The position numbers and the translations under genes are program-made. Below are positions 1 to 8,877 of a DNA stretch of 64,000 nucleotides, piece by piece. Source of the stretch: Sphingobium sp. EP60837 (GTDB lineage: Bacteria > Pseudomonadota > Alphaproteobacteria > Sphingomonadales > Sphingomonadaceae). The stretch is from contig NZ_CP015986.1 of assembly GCF_001658005.1 (NCBI RefSeq), forward strand, positions 1,923,501 to 1,987,500. The letters run 5' to 3'. Within the stretch, counting starts at the first letter, position 1, and each line of letters begins with the position of its first letter. A model generated the notes under the pieces. It saw only the letters and a list, made by a program, of their open reading frames with translations, was not told the DNA's origin and made no database searches.

Positions 1-530
1 CCGGCATAGAGCGCGCGATGATAGGGCATATATTGGCCCTTATCGGCCGCAAGCAAAGAGACCTTGGCCGCGTCGGCGCTTTGGTCGGACAGGATGGGCA
101 ACTCGCGATATACGACCTTCAGCCCCTTGTCCTCACCCACCAGCTTCGCAAGATCAGGCAGCGAGGCTCGGCAATAGCCGCAGGCATAGTCGAAAAATTC
201 GACCAAGGTCACATCCCCATTCGCCGCGCCTTCCCAGGCGCCCGCATAGGGTGTTTCGATTGCCTTGCGGCTCTCACCGATGCTGTCGGAAACCCGTTTC
301 GCCTGCAGCCTTTCGACCGCTTCGGGAATGATCTCGGGATGCTCCAAGATATAGTCGCGCACGATTTTTTCGATCGCTGCCTTGTCACCCACAGCGACAC
401 TGCCCGTGCTTTGCATGCCAAGGGCCGCGCCGGTCGCGGTGGCGGCGATGAAGGCGAAAGCGCCCAGCGTCATTTGAATCGTCCTATTGGAGAGGGCCGC
501 GCGAAAGCCGGGCCGAGAGGGTTCGGTCAT
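1..530 (-). CDS. DsbA-family thiol:disulfide oxidoreductase (3' end off the window)
   Basis: Reading the reverse strand from an ATG at 530 gives an unbroken frame to the left edge. It starts MTEPSRPGF, has one hydrophobic anchor or signal segment at about residues 19-40, then a helical stretch (AIEKIVRDYILEHPEIIPEA) typical of Com1/ScsC-type DsbA proteins. A thioredoxin-fold segment follows with the redox motif CGYC at residues 117-120 (bases 171-182). By family it should oxidise or isomerise cysteines in the periplasm. The start codon overlaps the stop of the upstream M48 protease gene by four bases (ATGA), so the two are probably translated together. The C-terminal helix and cis-Pro loop lie outside the window. 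Confidence 0.85.
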   Translation of the reverse strand, partial: MTEPSRPGFRAALSNRTIQMTLGAFAFIAATATGAALGMQSTGSVAVGDKAAIEKIVRDYILEHPEIIPEAVERLQAKRVSDSIGESRKAIETPYAGAWEGAANGDVTLVEFFDYACGYCRASLPDLAKLVGEDKGLKVVYRELPILSDQSADAAKVSLLAADKGQYMPYHRALYA

Positions 531-1879
531 CTTTTCTTCCGCTTCTGTTCGACGGCCGCGCGTGAAACCATGGCGATATCCTGCGCCCGCAGATAGTCAA
601 CCGTTCCCGCCTTCAACCCCTGCATGGCGGCGTCGGCGCTGCGCAATGCCATCTGGTCATCGCCCATCAGCGCATAGCGTTCGGCCGTCGCCAGTGCCGC
701 GCGGGGCGTGTCGCCGCGCCGCTCGTACACGACGCCCAGCTGATACCAGGCGAAGGGATTTTCCCGATCGCGGGCTACGGCATTGCGAAGCACCTGTTCG
801 GCCTCGGCGAAATTCTTGTCATCCTCAGTCGCGATCAGCGCATGCCCCAGCATCGTCGCGATCAGCGGCTGGCGGGTAAGCTGCACGGCCTCACGCAGCG
901 GCGGGATGGCGTCGGCTGGACGGCCGCTTTCCAGCAGCACCTGGCCCTTGAGTTCTAGGAAATACGGGTCATGCGGTTGAGCCGTCAGCAGAGCGTCCAC
1001 CTCGCTCATCGCCTTGTCCGGGTAAGCGCTTTTGTGCCAAGCATAGGCCCGCGCATAATGAGCCGGGATCGACTGGTCGCTTTCCGGATATTTAATCAGA
1101 GTCTGATTGGGTTCGGACACGAAGCCGACGAGCTTCGCCTTGATGCGTTCGAACCGCGCCTCCAGCTTGGGGTCCATCGGCTTGTTCCAGGACGGATCGA
1201 CCGTATAGACTTCGCGCAGGACGTTGATGCGCTCGCCCGAGAGCGGGTGGGTGCGGCCGTAGCTGTCATCCTGCGGGATGGCGAGGCGATATTCCTGATT
1301 TTGCAGCTTCTTGAAGAAGTCGAGGCTGCCTTTGCCTGACAGGCCGGCCTTGCTGAGATAGCGGGCGCCCGCAAGGTCCGCCGAGCTTTCCTGCGCGCGG
1401 GAGAAGGCGAGAAATTTGCCCATCGCGGCCTGCTGGCCCATGCCCAATATGCCCATGCCGGCTTCCGCGCCACCCGCGGCGATTGCGGCCGCGCCCAACA
1501 CCAGGCTAAGCAGGGTGATGCCGGTCGCTTCCTTCATCCCCTCGGCCGAGCGGATGACATGGCCTCCCTCAATATGGCCGAGTTCATGCGCGACCACGCC
1601 CTGCAACTGGTTCACATTGTCGGCGGTGGCGATCAGGCCGCTATGCAGCCACACATATTGGCCCCCCGCAACGAAGGCGTTGATTTCCCGATCGTTGAGA
1701 ACAAACACCTGGACATTGCGCGGTTCCATACCTGCGGCATGCACAAGCGGGGCGGACATGTCGGCCATGAAGGCTTCGGTTTCAGCGTCGCGGAGGATTT
1801 GCTGGGCGGCCGCAGGTTTGCCCAGCAGCGATAGGCTCGCGACCGCAATTGCGGCACTATGAAGCCAACGGCGCTTCAC
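527..1879 (-). CDS. M48-family periplasmic metalloprotease with TPR tail (BepA/YfgC-like)
   Basis: A 450-residue protein if started at GTG 1879, which places a clean signal peptide (VKRRWLHSA...PAAAQ) at the N-terminus. The zinc site HELGH is at about residues 98-102, with the third ligand Glu in SRAQESSAD. The second half looks like tetratricopeptide repeats (LELKGQVLLESGRPADAI, WYQLGVVYERRGD). This is the architecture of BepA/YfgC, which degrades or chaperones outer-membrane proteins. An ATG at 1975 is open in the same frame, but it would put the start inside a strong stem-loop at 1962-2004 and add a non-signal-like N-terminus, so I prefer 1879. Downstream it overlaps the DsbA-like gene by four bases. 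Confidence 0.87.
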   Translation of the reverse strand: MKRRWLHSAAIAVASLSLLGKPAAAQQILRDAETEAFMADMSAPLVHAAGMEPRNVQVFVLNDREINAFVAGGQYVWLHSGLIATADNVNQLQGVVAHELGHIEGGHVIRSAEGMKEATGITLLSLVLGAAAIAAGGAEAGMGILGMGQQAAMGKFLAFSRAQESSADLAGARYLSKAGLSGKGSLDFFKKLQNQEYRLAIPQDDSYGRTHPLSGERINVLREVYTVDPSWNKPMDPKLEARFERIKAKLVGFVSEPNQTLIKYPESDQSIPAHYARAYAWHKSAYPDKAMSEVDALLTAQPHDPYFLELKGQVLLESGRPADAIPPLREAVQLTRQPLIATMLGHALIATEDDKNFAEAEQVLRNAVARDRENPFAWYQLGVVYERRGDTPRAALATAERYALMGDDQMALRSADAAMQGLKAGTVDYLRAQDIAMVSRAAVEQKRKKR

Positions 1880-1961
1880 GGACGGCCAGCGCGGATAGGA
1901 GTAGCAACAGGCATGCCGCGATGCCGATGGCAGCGGAGCCCTGAACGAAGCGTGAAGCGAG

Positions 1962-2004
1962 AACGCCGCCGCCATCCGGTGAGAACCGGCAGGGCGGCGG
2001 CGTT
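1962..2004 (-). other. Nested stem-loop after rne
   Basis: Outer arms AACGCCGCCGCC (1962-1973) and GGCGGCGGCGTT (1993-2004) are perfectly complementary. An inner CCGGT-GAGA-ACCGG hairpin fills the loop. It lies about 25 bases past the rne stop. No U-run follows on either strand, so it is more likely a 3'-end stabiliser or processing structure than a classical Rho-independent terminator. Confidence 0.55.
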
Positions 2005-2029
2005 GCTCATAAGGACGTAAGAGTCCCAG

Positions 2030-4696
2030 TTATTGGCCGAAGGTCCGCTGCCACCAGCCACGGCGCGGCGCGCTTTCTTCTTCGGCCTGTGATGCGGCTG
2101 CGCTCGCGTCATCGAGCATAGCAGCACCGCTGTCATTTGCGCCGACCGGCTCTGCGCCAGCTTCCGCTTCGGTTGCCGCCTGCGCGGCCACGGACTCAGC
2201 GATCGAAGGCGCTTCTGCCGCTTCCTGGGCCATGGCGTCTGCCTTCTTGCGGCGGGTACGCTTGGGCTTGGCGGGGGCTTCGGTCTCCGCTTCCACGCCC
2301 GCGGGCGCCTCGGCAGGAGCCTCGGCCGCAACGTCCGCCTTCTTCTTGCGGGTGCGCTTCGGCTTGGCGGGCGCTTCCTCGGCAGGCGCTTCGACTGCAG
2401 CTTCAACCACCTCGACTGGAGCCTCGACGGCTTCCTTGACCTTCCGCGTGCGCGGACGGCGGCGCGTCTTGGGAGCCTCCTCAGCGGGCGCTTCCGGCGC
2501 GGCTTCTACCGGTGCTTCGACGGCAGGTTCAGCTGCGACGGACTCGGCTGCTTCAGGGGCTGCTTCTGCAGCTTCTGCAGCCGCTTCCTCAGCCCCGCCT
2601 TCACCACCTTCGCGACGACGGCGTCCACCACGGCGACCACGGCGGCCACGGCGGCGGCTGGCTTCTTCGCTTTCAGCATTCGCCTCGACCGGATGCTCTC
2701 CGGCCTCTTCCACGATCGCTTCGGCGTCCTCGCCTTCCTCGCTCTCACCCTCGGCGGCGGCTTCAGCCTCGCCCTCTGCGCGATGTTCCTCGCGCTGTCC
2801 GCCACGGCGACGGCGACGACGACGACGGCGACGGCCGCCTTCGCGATCCTCGCCACGATCGCCACGCTCGTCGCGTTCGGCGGCTTCGACCTCTTCGATC
2901 TCTTCTTCTTCCAGTTCCTCGACGATATCGAGGTCATCTTCTTCCTCGACGAGTGGGGCATAGGTCACCACCCGTTCCGGACGCGGCCCGCTGGCTTCGA
3001 CCGACATGCGTGCCCCCTCAACCTCCCCATCGGGCAGGATCGCGATCCGCACGCCATAGCGCTGCTCGATCTCGTCCAGTTCGGCGCGCTTGTTGTTGAG
3101 GACGTAGAAGGCGGCTTCCTGGCTGGCGCGCAGCGTGACCAGGCTGCCACGGCCACGCGCGGCTTCCTCTTCCAGCATGCGCAGCGCGCCAAGGCCCGCC
3201 GACGAAGCGGTGCGGACAAGGCCGGTGCCTTCGCAATGCGGGCACTGGCGGGTCGATGCTTCCAGCACGCCGGTGCGCAGCCGCTGGCGGCTCATTTCCA
3301 TGAGGCCAAAGCCGGAGATGCGGCCAACTTGGATGCGGGCGCGATCGTCCTTCAGCGCCTCCTTCATCGCCTTTTCGACCTTACGGATGTTGGAGTTCAT
3401 CTCCATGTCGATGAAGTCGATCACGACCAGGCCCGCCATGTCGCGCAGGCGCAGTTGGCGGGCGATTTCGCGTGCGGCTTCCAAATTCGTAGCGACGGCG
3501 GTCTGCTCGATGCCATGCTCGCGGGTCGAACGGCCGGAGTTGATGTCGATCGATACCAGCGCTTCGGTCGGGTTGATGACCAGATAGCCGCCCGACTTCA
3601 GCTGCACGACGGGGTTGTACATCGCCGCCAGCTGATCCTCGACGCCTGCGCGCTGGAACAGCGACACCGCATCGGCATATTGCTGCACCCGCCGCGCGTG
3701 GCTGGGCATCAACAGTTTCATGAAGTCCTTGGCGGCGCGATAGCCTTCCTCGCCTTCGACGATGACCTCGTCGATATCCTTGTTGTAGATATCGCGGATC
3801 GCACGCTTGATGAGGTCGCTGTCATTGTGGATCAGCGCGGGCGCGGCCGACTTCAGCGTCTTTTCGCGGATTTCGTCCCACAGGCGGGCGAGATAGTCGA
3901 AGTCGCGCTTGATCTCCGGCTTGGTGCGCTGCAGCCCGGCGGTGCGGACGATGCAGCCCATGGAAGAGGGCAGTGCCATTTCCGCGATGATCGACTTCAG
4001 CCGCTTACGGTCGGCGGCGTTCGAAATCTTGCGCGAAATGCCGCCGCCATGGCTGGTGTTGGGCATCAGCACGCAATAGCGGCCGGCGAGTGAGAGATAG
4101 GTGGTCAGCGCCGCGCCCTTGTTGCCGCGCTCTTCCTTGACGACCTGAACCAACAGCACCTGGCGGCGCTTGATGACGTCCTGGATCTTGTAGCGGCGGC
4201 GGAGCGCCATGCGCTTGCGGCGCAGTTCATCGGCAGCATCGTCGCCACCGCGCTTGCGGCGGCCGGGCTTGTCCGCGCCTTCGCTGCTTTCGGCGGCTTC
4301 GCCTTCTTCATCCTCATGATGCGTGGCTTCGACGACTTCGACGCCGTCCTCGCCATGATGATCATCCTCGTCATCATAGTCTGCGCGCAGAGCGGCCTCT
4401 TCCTCCGCATGCGCGCGTTCTTCGCGCAGCAGCGCCTCGCGGTCTTCGCGCGGAATCTGGTAATAATCGGGGTGGATTTCGCTGAAAGCGAGGAAGCCGT
4501 GGCGGTTGCCGCCATAATCGACGAAGGCCGCCTGCAGCGAGGGTTCTACACGGGTAACCTTGGCGAGATAGATATTGCCCTTGAGCTGCTTGTGCTCGGC
4601 GGACTCGAAATCAAATTCCTCGATCCGATTTCCCTTGACGACCGCGACCCGGGTTTCTTCCCGGTGGCGCGCATCGATCAGCATACGCATTGTCAT
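2030..4696 (-). CDS. rne: Ribonuclease E/G
   Basis: An 888-residue endoribonuclease that initiates mRNA decay and matures rRNA and tRNA, usually as the degradosome scaffold. The N-terminal half is the conserved catalytic unit: MLIDARHREETRVAVV, an S1 RNA-binding domain interrupted by a long acidic insert (about residues 95-170, rich in Asp/Glu/His), then the RNase H/DNase I-like catalytic region (SIDINSGRST; VVIDFIDME). The zinc-link CPHC is at about residues 484-487. The last ~280 residues are low-complexity: alternating acidic and Arg-rich blocks including a run of ten arginines, and two near-identical copies of APAKPKRTR(K/R)KKAD. Such tails bind RNA and partner proteins. A long structured leader precedes the gene, consistent with the autoregulation known for rne in enterobacteria. 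Confidence 0.96.
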   Translation of the reverse strand: MTMRMLIDARHREETRVAVVKGNRIEEFDFESAEHKQLKGNIYLAKVTRVEPSLQAAFVDYGGNRHGFLAFSEIHPDYYQIPREDREALLREERAHAEEEAALRADYDDEDDHHGEDGVEVVEATHHEDEEGEAAESSEGADKPGRRKRGGDDAADELRRKRMALRRRYKIQDVIKRRQVLLVQVVKEERGNKGAALTTYLSLAGRYCVLMPNTSHGGGISRKISNAADRKRLKSIIAEMALPSSMGCIVRTAGLQRTKPEIKRDFDYLARLWDEIREKTLKSAAPALIHNDSDLIKRAIRDIYNKDIDEVIVEGEEGYRAAKDFMKLLMPSHARRVQQYADAVSLFQRAGVEDQLAAMYNPVVQLKSGGYLVINPTEALVSIDINSGRSTREHGIEQTAVATNLEAAREIARQLRLRDMAGLVVIDFIDMEMNSNIRKVEKAMKEALKDDRARIQVGRISGFGLMEMSRQRLRTGVLEASTRQCPHCEGTGLVRTASSAGLGALRMLEEEAARGRGSLVTLRASQEAAFYVLNNKRAELDEIEQRYGVRIAILPDGEVEGARMSVEASGPRPERVVTYAPLVEEEDDLDIVEELEEEEIEEVEAAERDERGDRGEDREGGRRRRRRRRRRGGQREEHRAEGEAEAAAEGESEEGEDAEAIVEEAGEHPVEANAESEEASRRRGRRGRRGGRRRREGGEGGAEEAAAEAAEAAPEAAESVAAEPAVEAPVEAAPEAPAEEAPKTRRRPRTRKVKEAVEAPVEVVEAAVEAPAEEAPAKPKRTRKKKADVAAEAPAEAPAGVEAETEAPAKPKRTRRKKADAMAQEAAEAPSIAESVAAQAATEAEAGAEPVGANDSGAAMLDDASAAASQAEEESAPRRGWWQRTFGQ

Positions 4697-5160
4697 TTAT
4701 GAGTCTCCGGCGATGACGGCCTGCGGCGCTTGGCCGGGCTGTCACGCGATAGTGAAGGGACGAATGCAGTCGCGCCGCCAGCGGCGCGGGTGGTGCTATC
4801 ATCCGGTTTGACAGGAAAAACTGCGCTTCTGCTGCATCGGCAGGGCCGGGCAAACCGCCGGTCCGCTCCATCCACGCCGCATCGCCCGCTACCGGGCTCA
4901 GCGTGGAATGGAATTCATGCCTCATGCAGCGTCAACCTGTTCGTAGCATCGGGTCCGAGCGGCTGGCGCCCGCCGATGCTGTCGTGAAAGCTCCTGAAAA
5001 GAGCCGCGCCTGATTTGGGCGTTTCTTTCAGGAATGTGAAGGGGTAGCAGTCAAAGGCCAGCCTAGCAACGTCCCGCACAAAATTGTTTCGCCACGATGA
5101 ACGGCGGTATTCCGCGATCATGGCGCAAACATGGTGAAGCAAAGGTTAAGGCCGGGCGCA
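4697..5160 (-). promoter_or_regulatory. Structured rne 5' leader and divergent promoter region
   Basis: About 465 bases without a gene separate rne from the divergent amidase gene. On the rne side I see at least three hairpins: CGCGCCGC-CA-GCGGCGCG at 4771-4788; AGCATCGG (4945-4952) with CCGATGCT (4973-4980); and TCCTGAAA (4992-4999) with TTTCAGGA (5026-5033), the last enclosing CGCC/GGCG. I could not place a convincing -35/-10 pair; the AT-richer stretch at about 5080-5155 is the likeliest site for both promoters. That this is an RNase E autoregulatory leader is inference from the E. coli gene. Confidence 0.45.
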
Positions 5161-5218
5161 GGTGGTCGGCAAGAATGGGGCTGGACGGCCGGGGGCGGCG
5201 CGATGCACAAGCGCGGCC

Positions 5219-6103
5219 ATGCTGTACGCTCTTGCCCTGGCAGGCGCTCTCTTCACCAACCCCGCCGTGACGGCGCGCATCGCCTTCGATGCGCCAGCGG
5301 CCATGGCGCCGCGGCCAATCAAGCGGTGGCACAGCATCACCGTGCCGATCCCGCCTGTCGCGCGCGGTCTGTCTCTGCCCCGCGTCGAAGGACCGGCTGA
5401 CGCTTCGCGGCCTTTGGTGGTCATCGACGCAGGTCATGGCGGGCATGATCCGGGCGCCATCAATGCGCGCACCGGGCAGCGGGAGAAGGACCTGACGCTG
5501 ACTATCGCAGAAGCGATCCGCGACGCACTGCTGAAGTCGGGGCGGGTGCGGGTGGCGCTGACTCGGGACGATGATCGCTTTCTGTTGCTGCAGGAACGCT
5601 ATGGCGTTGCGCGCAAGCTGAATGCAGACCTCTTCCTTTCGGTTCATGCCGATTCGGCGGACAATGAAGAGGCGCAGGGGGCGACGGTTTATACCCTGTC
5701 GGAGGTCGCATCAGACCGGGAGGCGGCGCGGATGGCGGCGCGGGAGAACAGGGCGGACGTCCTGAACGGAATCAATCTCGGTGGGCAGAGGGATGACGTC
5801 TCCTCGATCCTCATCGACCTCACTCAGCGCGAAACCATGAGGGAATCAGCGAGTTTCGCGGCATTGCTGAAGCGGGAGGCGTCGCCCTTCATGGCCTTTC
5901 GCAACGTCTTCCATCGCTATGCTTCACTCATGGTTTTGAAGGCGCCCGATACCCCCTCGGTGCTGTTCGAGACGGGGTATCTCAGCAATGACAAGGACGC
6001 CGCTTTCCTGGCGTCCCGCACCGGGCGGGCGAGCATCGCCAAAGGCGTGGCGCGAGCGATCGAGGTGTATTTCGCCCGCAGGTTGGCCTTGAGCGGCGGC
6101 TGA
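5219..6103 (+). CDS. N-acetylmuramoyl-L-alanine amidase (Amidase_3, AmiC type)
   Basis: A zinc amidase that cleaves the peptide stem from MurNAc in peptidoglycan, acting in the periplasm during daughter-cell separation. From ATG 5219 it is 294 residues and begins with a plausible signal segment (MLYALALAGALF). The catalytic domain has the expected ligands: His in VIDAGHGGHDPGA, Glu in GQREKDLTL, His in LSVHADS and the catalytic Glu in LFETGYLSN. A GTG at 5162 would add 19 residues and is possible. There is no separate AMIN domain, as is common for short alphaproteobacterial forms. PBP1A follows about 65 bases downstream on the same strand, so a murein-remodelling and murein-synthesis pair shares this locus. 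Confidence 0.9.
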   Translation: MLYALALAGALFTNPAVTARIAFDAPAAMAPRPIKRWHSITVPIPPVARGLSLPRVEGPADASRPLVVIDAGHGGHDPGAINARTGQREKDLTLTIAEAIRDALLKSGRVRVALTRDDDRFLLLQERYGVARKLNADLFLSVHADSADNEEAQGATVYTLSEVASDREAARMAARENRADVLNGINLGGQRDDVSSILIDLTQRETMRESASFAALLKREASPFMAFRNVFHRYASLMVLKAPDTPSVLFETGYLSNDKDAAFLASRTGRASIAKGVARAIEVYFARRLALSGG

Positions 6104-6167
6104 TGGGGCCGCTCCGTCGATCCGCACTGGCGCTGGCTGCATTTTGACCTTAGAGCCTCCTCTCGTC

Positions 6168-8705
6168 ATGGAAGAGGCCCGCCCCGATACCGCCCGATCG
6201 TCCTTAGCCGACCGCCTGCGCGGGCATGGGCGCGCGTTCCGGGAGCGGCTCGCGCCGCATTGGGACCGGCGCTGGTTCCGCTGGGCGGCGATCGCCTTGG
6301 GGGGGCTGTTCCTTGCGATATTGCTGTTCTGGCTGATCTTCGCGCGCGGCCTGCCCGACGCCGCGACGCTGCTGGAATATGAGCCGCCGCTGCCCACCAT
6401 CGTGCGCGACATCAATGGCCAGCCGGTGCACAGCTATGCGCGCGAGCGTCGGGTGCAGTTGCAATATAGCGATTATCCGCCGCTGCTGATCCGCGCCTAT
6501 CTGGCCGCCGAGGACAAGACCTTCTTCGACCATCATGGCGTCGACATTCCCGGCTTTTTCGGCGCGGTGTTCGATTATGTCACCAAGATCGGATCGGGCC
6601 AGCGCGCCAAGGGCGGCTCCACCATCACGCAGCAGGTCGCGAAGAACCTGCTGATCGGCGATGAATATTCGCCTACGCGCAAGGTGAAGGAAATGATCCT
6701 CGCCTATCGCATGGAAGGCGTGCTGAACAAGCAGCAGATCCTCGAACTGTACCTCAACCAGATATTTCTCGGCCGCAACGCTTATGGCGTGCAGGCTGCC
6801 GCACGCGCCTATTTCGACAAGGACGTCGCGGACCTGAAGCTGCACGAAATGGCCTATCTCGCCATTCTGCCGAAGGGTCCCGCCAATTACCGGCCCGAAA
6901 GCCTGACCGGCCATGAACGCGCGCTGGAGCGTCGCAACTGGGCGCTGGGCGAAATGCTGAAAAATGGCTGGATCACCCAGGCGCAGCGCGATGAGGCGCA
7001 GGCGCAGCCGCTGGGCACGGTGCCGCCGCACGGCTCCGGTTTCGATGCACGGGCGGGCGGCTATTATATGGAAGAGGTGCGTCGCCGCCTGATCCAGCAG
7101 TTTGGGGAAAAGGCCGATGACGGCCCCAACAGCGTCTATGCGGGCGGTCTGTGGGTGCGCAGTCCCTATGATCCCAAGCTGCAGGAAGGCGTGGCCACCG
7201 CGCTGCGCAACGGTTTGCTGCGCTTCGACGCGGGCAAGGGCTGGTCGGGCCCCGTCGGCAAGATCGACATGGCGCGCGGCTGGAAGCGGGAACTGGCGGC
7301 AAGCTATATCGGCATCGACTATGCAGGCTGGCGTATCGGGGCGGTGATCGACCGTAATTCGACTGGAGCCGAGATCGGATTTTCCGACGGATCGACTGGA
7401 ACGCTGCCAGCCGGTGCGGCACAAATGCCCTATCGTCGCGCGGGCGGTCCTGCGTTCAACAGCATGAAGCCGGGCGACCTGATCGCCGTCGCGCGCAACG
7501 GGGCCAGCTGGGCGCTGCGCAATGTGCCTGAAGTATCAGGCGGCATGATGGCGGAGCAGACCCATTCGGGGCGCGTACTCGCCATGCAAGGCGGGTTCGA
7601 CAGCCGCCTGTCCTCCTATAACCGCGCAACGCAGGCGATGCGTCAGCCGGGCTCCACCATCAAGCCATTCGTCTATGCCGCCGCGCTGGATAATGGCATG
7701 ACCCCGGCGTCGATCATCGTCGATGGCCCCTTATGCGTCTATCAGGGCGCGGGGCTGGGGCAGAAATGCTTCCGCAACTTCACCGGCGGCAGCGCCGGGC
7801 CGCAGACCATGCGCTGGGGCGTCGAGCAGTCGCGCAACCTGATGACCGTGCGCGCGGCCAGCCAGACCGGCATGGACCGCGTGGTCCGCACGATCAAGGC
7901 GATGGGGATCGGCGACTATCAGCCCTATCTGTCCTTCGCACTGGGCGCTGGCGAAACGACCGTGGAGCGCATGGTGAACGCTTATGCGATGCTGGCCAAC
8001 CATGGACGGCAGCTGTCGCCCAAGGTCATGGACTATGTGCAGGATCGTCGTGGCAAGGTGATCTGGCCGCTGCGCTGGCGCGCCTGCGACGGGTGCAACA
8101 TGGCGAATTGGGATGGCAAGCCGATGCCGCGTTTTGGTTTCGAGGGGCGGCAGGTGATGAACCCGATGACAGCCTATCAGGTGGTGCACATCGCCGAGGG
8201 CGTCATCCAGCGCGGCACCGCCACCATCCTCTCGGACCTGAAGCGTCCTTTGTTCGGCAAGACCGGCACCACAAATGGCCCGACGAACGTCTGGTTCGTG
8301 GGCGGATCGCCCGACATCGTCGCGGGCGTCTATATCGGCTATGATCAGCCGCGAAGCCTGGGCGGCTGGGCGCAAGGCGGCCGCGTCGCCGCGCCGATCT
8401 GGAAAGCGGCGATGACGCCGGTGCTGGAGCAAATGCCCAAGACGCCCTTCGTTGCTCCGGCGGGCATCCGCATGGTGACGATCGACCGCCGGTCGGGCAA
8501 GCGGGTCTATGGCGTGTGGCCAACCGATGAACCCAAGCCAGCGGTGATCTGGGAGGCGTTCAAGCCCGAGACTGAACCGCGCCGATCGATCCGCAAGGAA
8601 GAGGTTGTTGCGCAGGAACAGGCGGCGCAGCGCCGCGAAGCGCGGGCGCAGGTACGGCAGAGGACGGATAGCGACTTCCTGCAGGATCAGGGCGGGATTT
8701 ATTGA
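6168..8705 (+). CDS. mrcA: Penicillin-binding protein 1A (bifunctional transglycosylase/transpeptidase)
   Basis: An 845-residue class A PBP that polymerises glycan strands and cross-links peptides at the inner membrane. Order: cytoplasmic tail, one TM helix near residues 40-60, GT51 transglycosylase domain (AAEDKTFFDHHG, GGSTITQQVAKNL, KVKEMILAYRME), an OB-like insert, then the transpeptidase domain. The last has the Ser-x-x-Lys motif in PGSTIKPF, SRN in EQSRNLM and KTGTT. The C-terminal ~50 residues are charged and glutamine-rich. A TTG at 6144 would add eight residues; the ATG at 6168 is the simpler start. The name mrcA/ponA follows the domain layout and is not a distinction from other class A paralogues. 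Confidence 0.94.
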   Translation: MEEARPDTARSSLADRLRGHGRAFRERLAPHWDRRWFRWAAIALGGLFLAILLFWLIFARGLPDAATLLEYEPPLPTIVRDINGQPVHSYARERRVQLQYSDYPPLLIRAYLAAEDKTFFDHHGVDIPGFFGAVFDYVTKIGSGQRAKGGSTITQQVAKNLLIGDEYSPTRKVKEMILAYRMEGVLNKQQILELYLNQIFLGRNAYGVQAAARAYFDKDVADLKLHEMAYLAILPKGPANYRPESLTGHERALERRNWALGEMLKNGWITQAQRDEAQAQPLGTVPPHGSGFDARAGGYYMEEVRRRLIQQFGEKADDGPNSVYAGGLWVRSPYDPKLQEGVATALRNGLLRFDAGKGWSGPVGKIDMARGWKRELAASYIGIDYAGWRIGAVIDRNSTGAEIGFSDGSTGTLPAGAAQMPYRRAGGPAFNSMKPGDLIAVARNGASWALRNVPEVSGGMMAEQTHSGRVLAMQGGFDSRLSSYNRATQAMRQPGSTIKPFVYAAALDNGMTPASIIVDGPLCVYQGAGLGQKCFRNFTGGSAGPQTMRWGVEQSRNLMTVRAASQTGMDRVVRTIKAMGIGDYQPYLSFALGAGETTVERMVNAYAMLANHGRQLSPKVMDYVQDRRGKVIWPLRWRACDGCNMANWDGKPMPRFGFEGRQVMNPMTAYQVVHIAEGVIQRGTATILSDLKRPLFGKTGTTNGPTNVWFVGGSPDIVAGVYIGYDQPRSLGGWAQGGRVAAPIWKAAMTPVLEQMPKTPFVAPAGIRMVTIDRRSGKRVYGVWPTDEPKPAVIWEAFKPETEPRRSIRKEEVVAQEQAAQRREARAQVRQRTDSDFLQDQGGIY

Positions 8706-8742
8706 GGCAATCGCATTCGACCGCAGGGTGAGGTCGAGCGCG

Positions 8743-8771
8743 TCCTTCGACAGGCTCAGGACGAACGGGAG
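8743..8771. repeat. Dispersed palindromic repeat, family A
   Basis: The stretch reads TCCTTCGACAGGCTCAGGAC followed by GAACGGG. Near-identical cores recur at 20123-20151, 29033-29108 and 57436-57462, and related cores at 12071-12133 and 57386-57411. It sits in the 172-base gap between PBP1A and prfB, in which I see no gene. Confidence 0.7.
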
Positions 8772-8877
8772 TGGAGTATAGCCGCTGAAGGATTGAATCT
8801 TCCCAAAATCTCCTCCCTCGGATAGGGGCTGGCGTTTAGCGCGTTTATGACACGCCCCGAGATTCTGGAGAGTTCCC

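Noticed and set aside
2693..4093. A 466-residue plus-strand frame across rne.
   Set aside because: It mirrors the RNase E reading frame in GC-rich DNA and lacks motifs.
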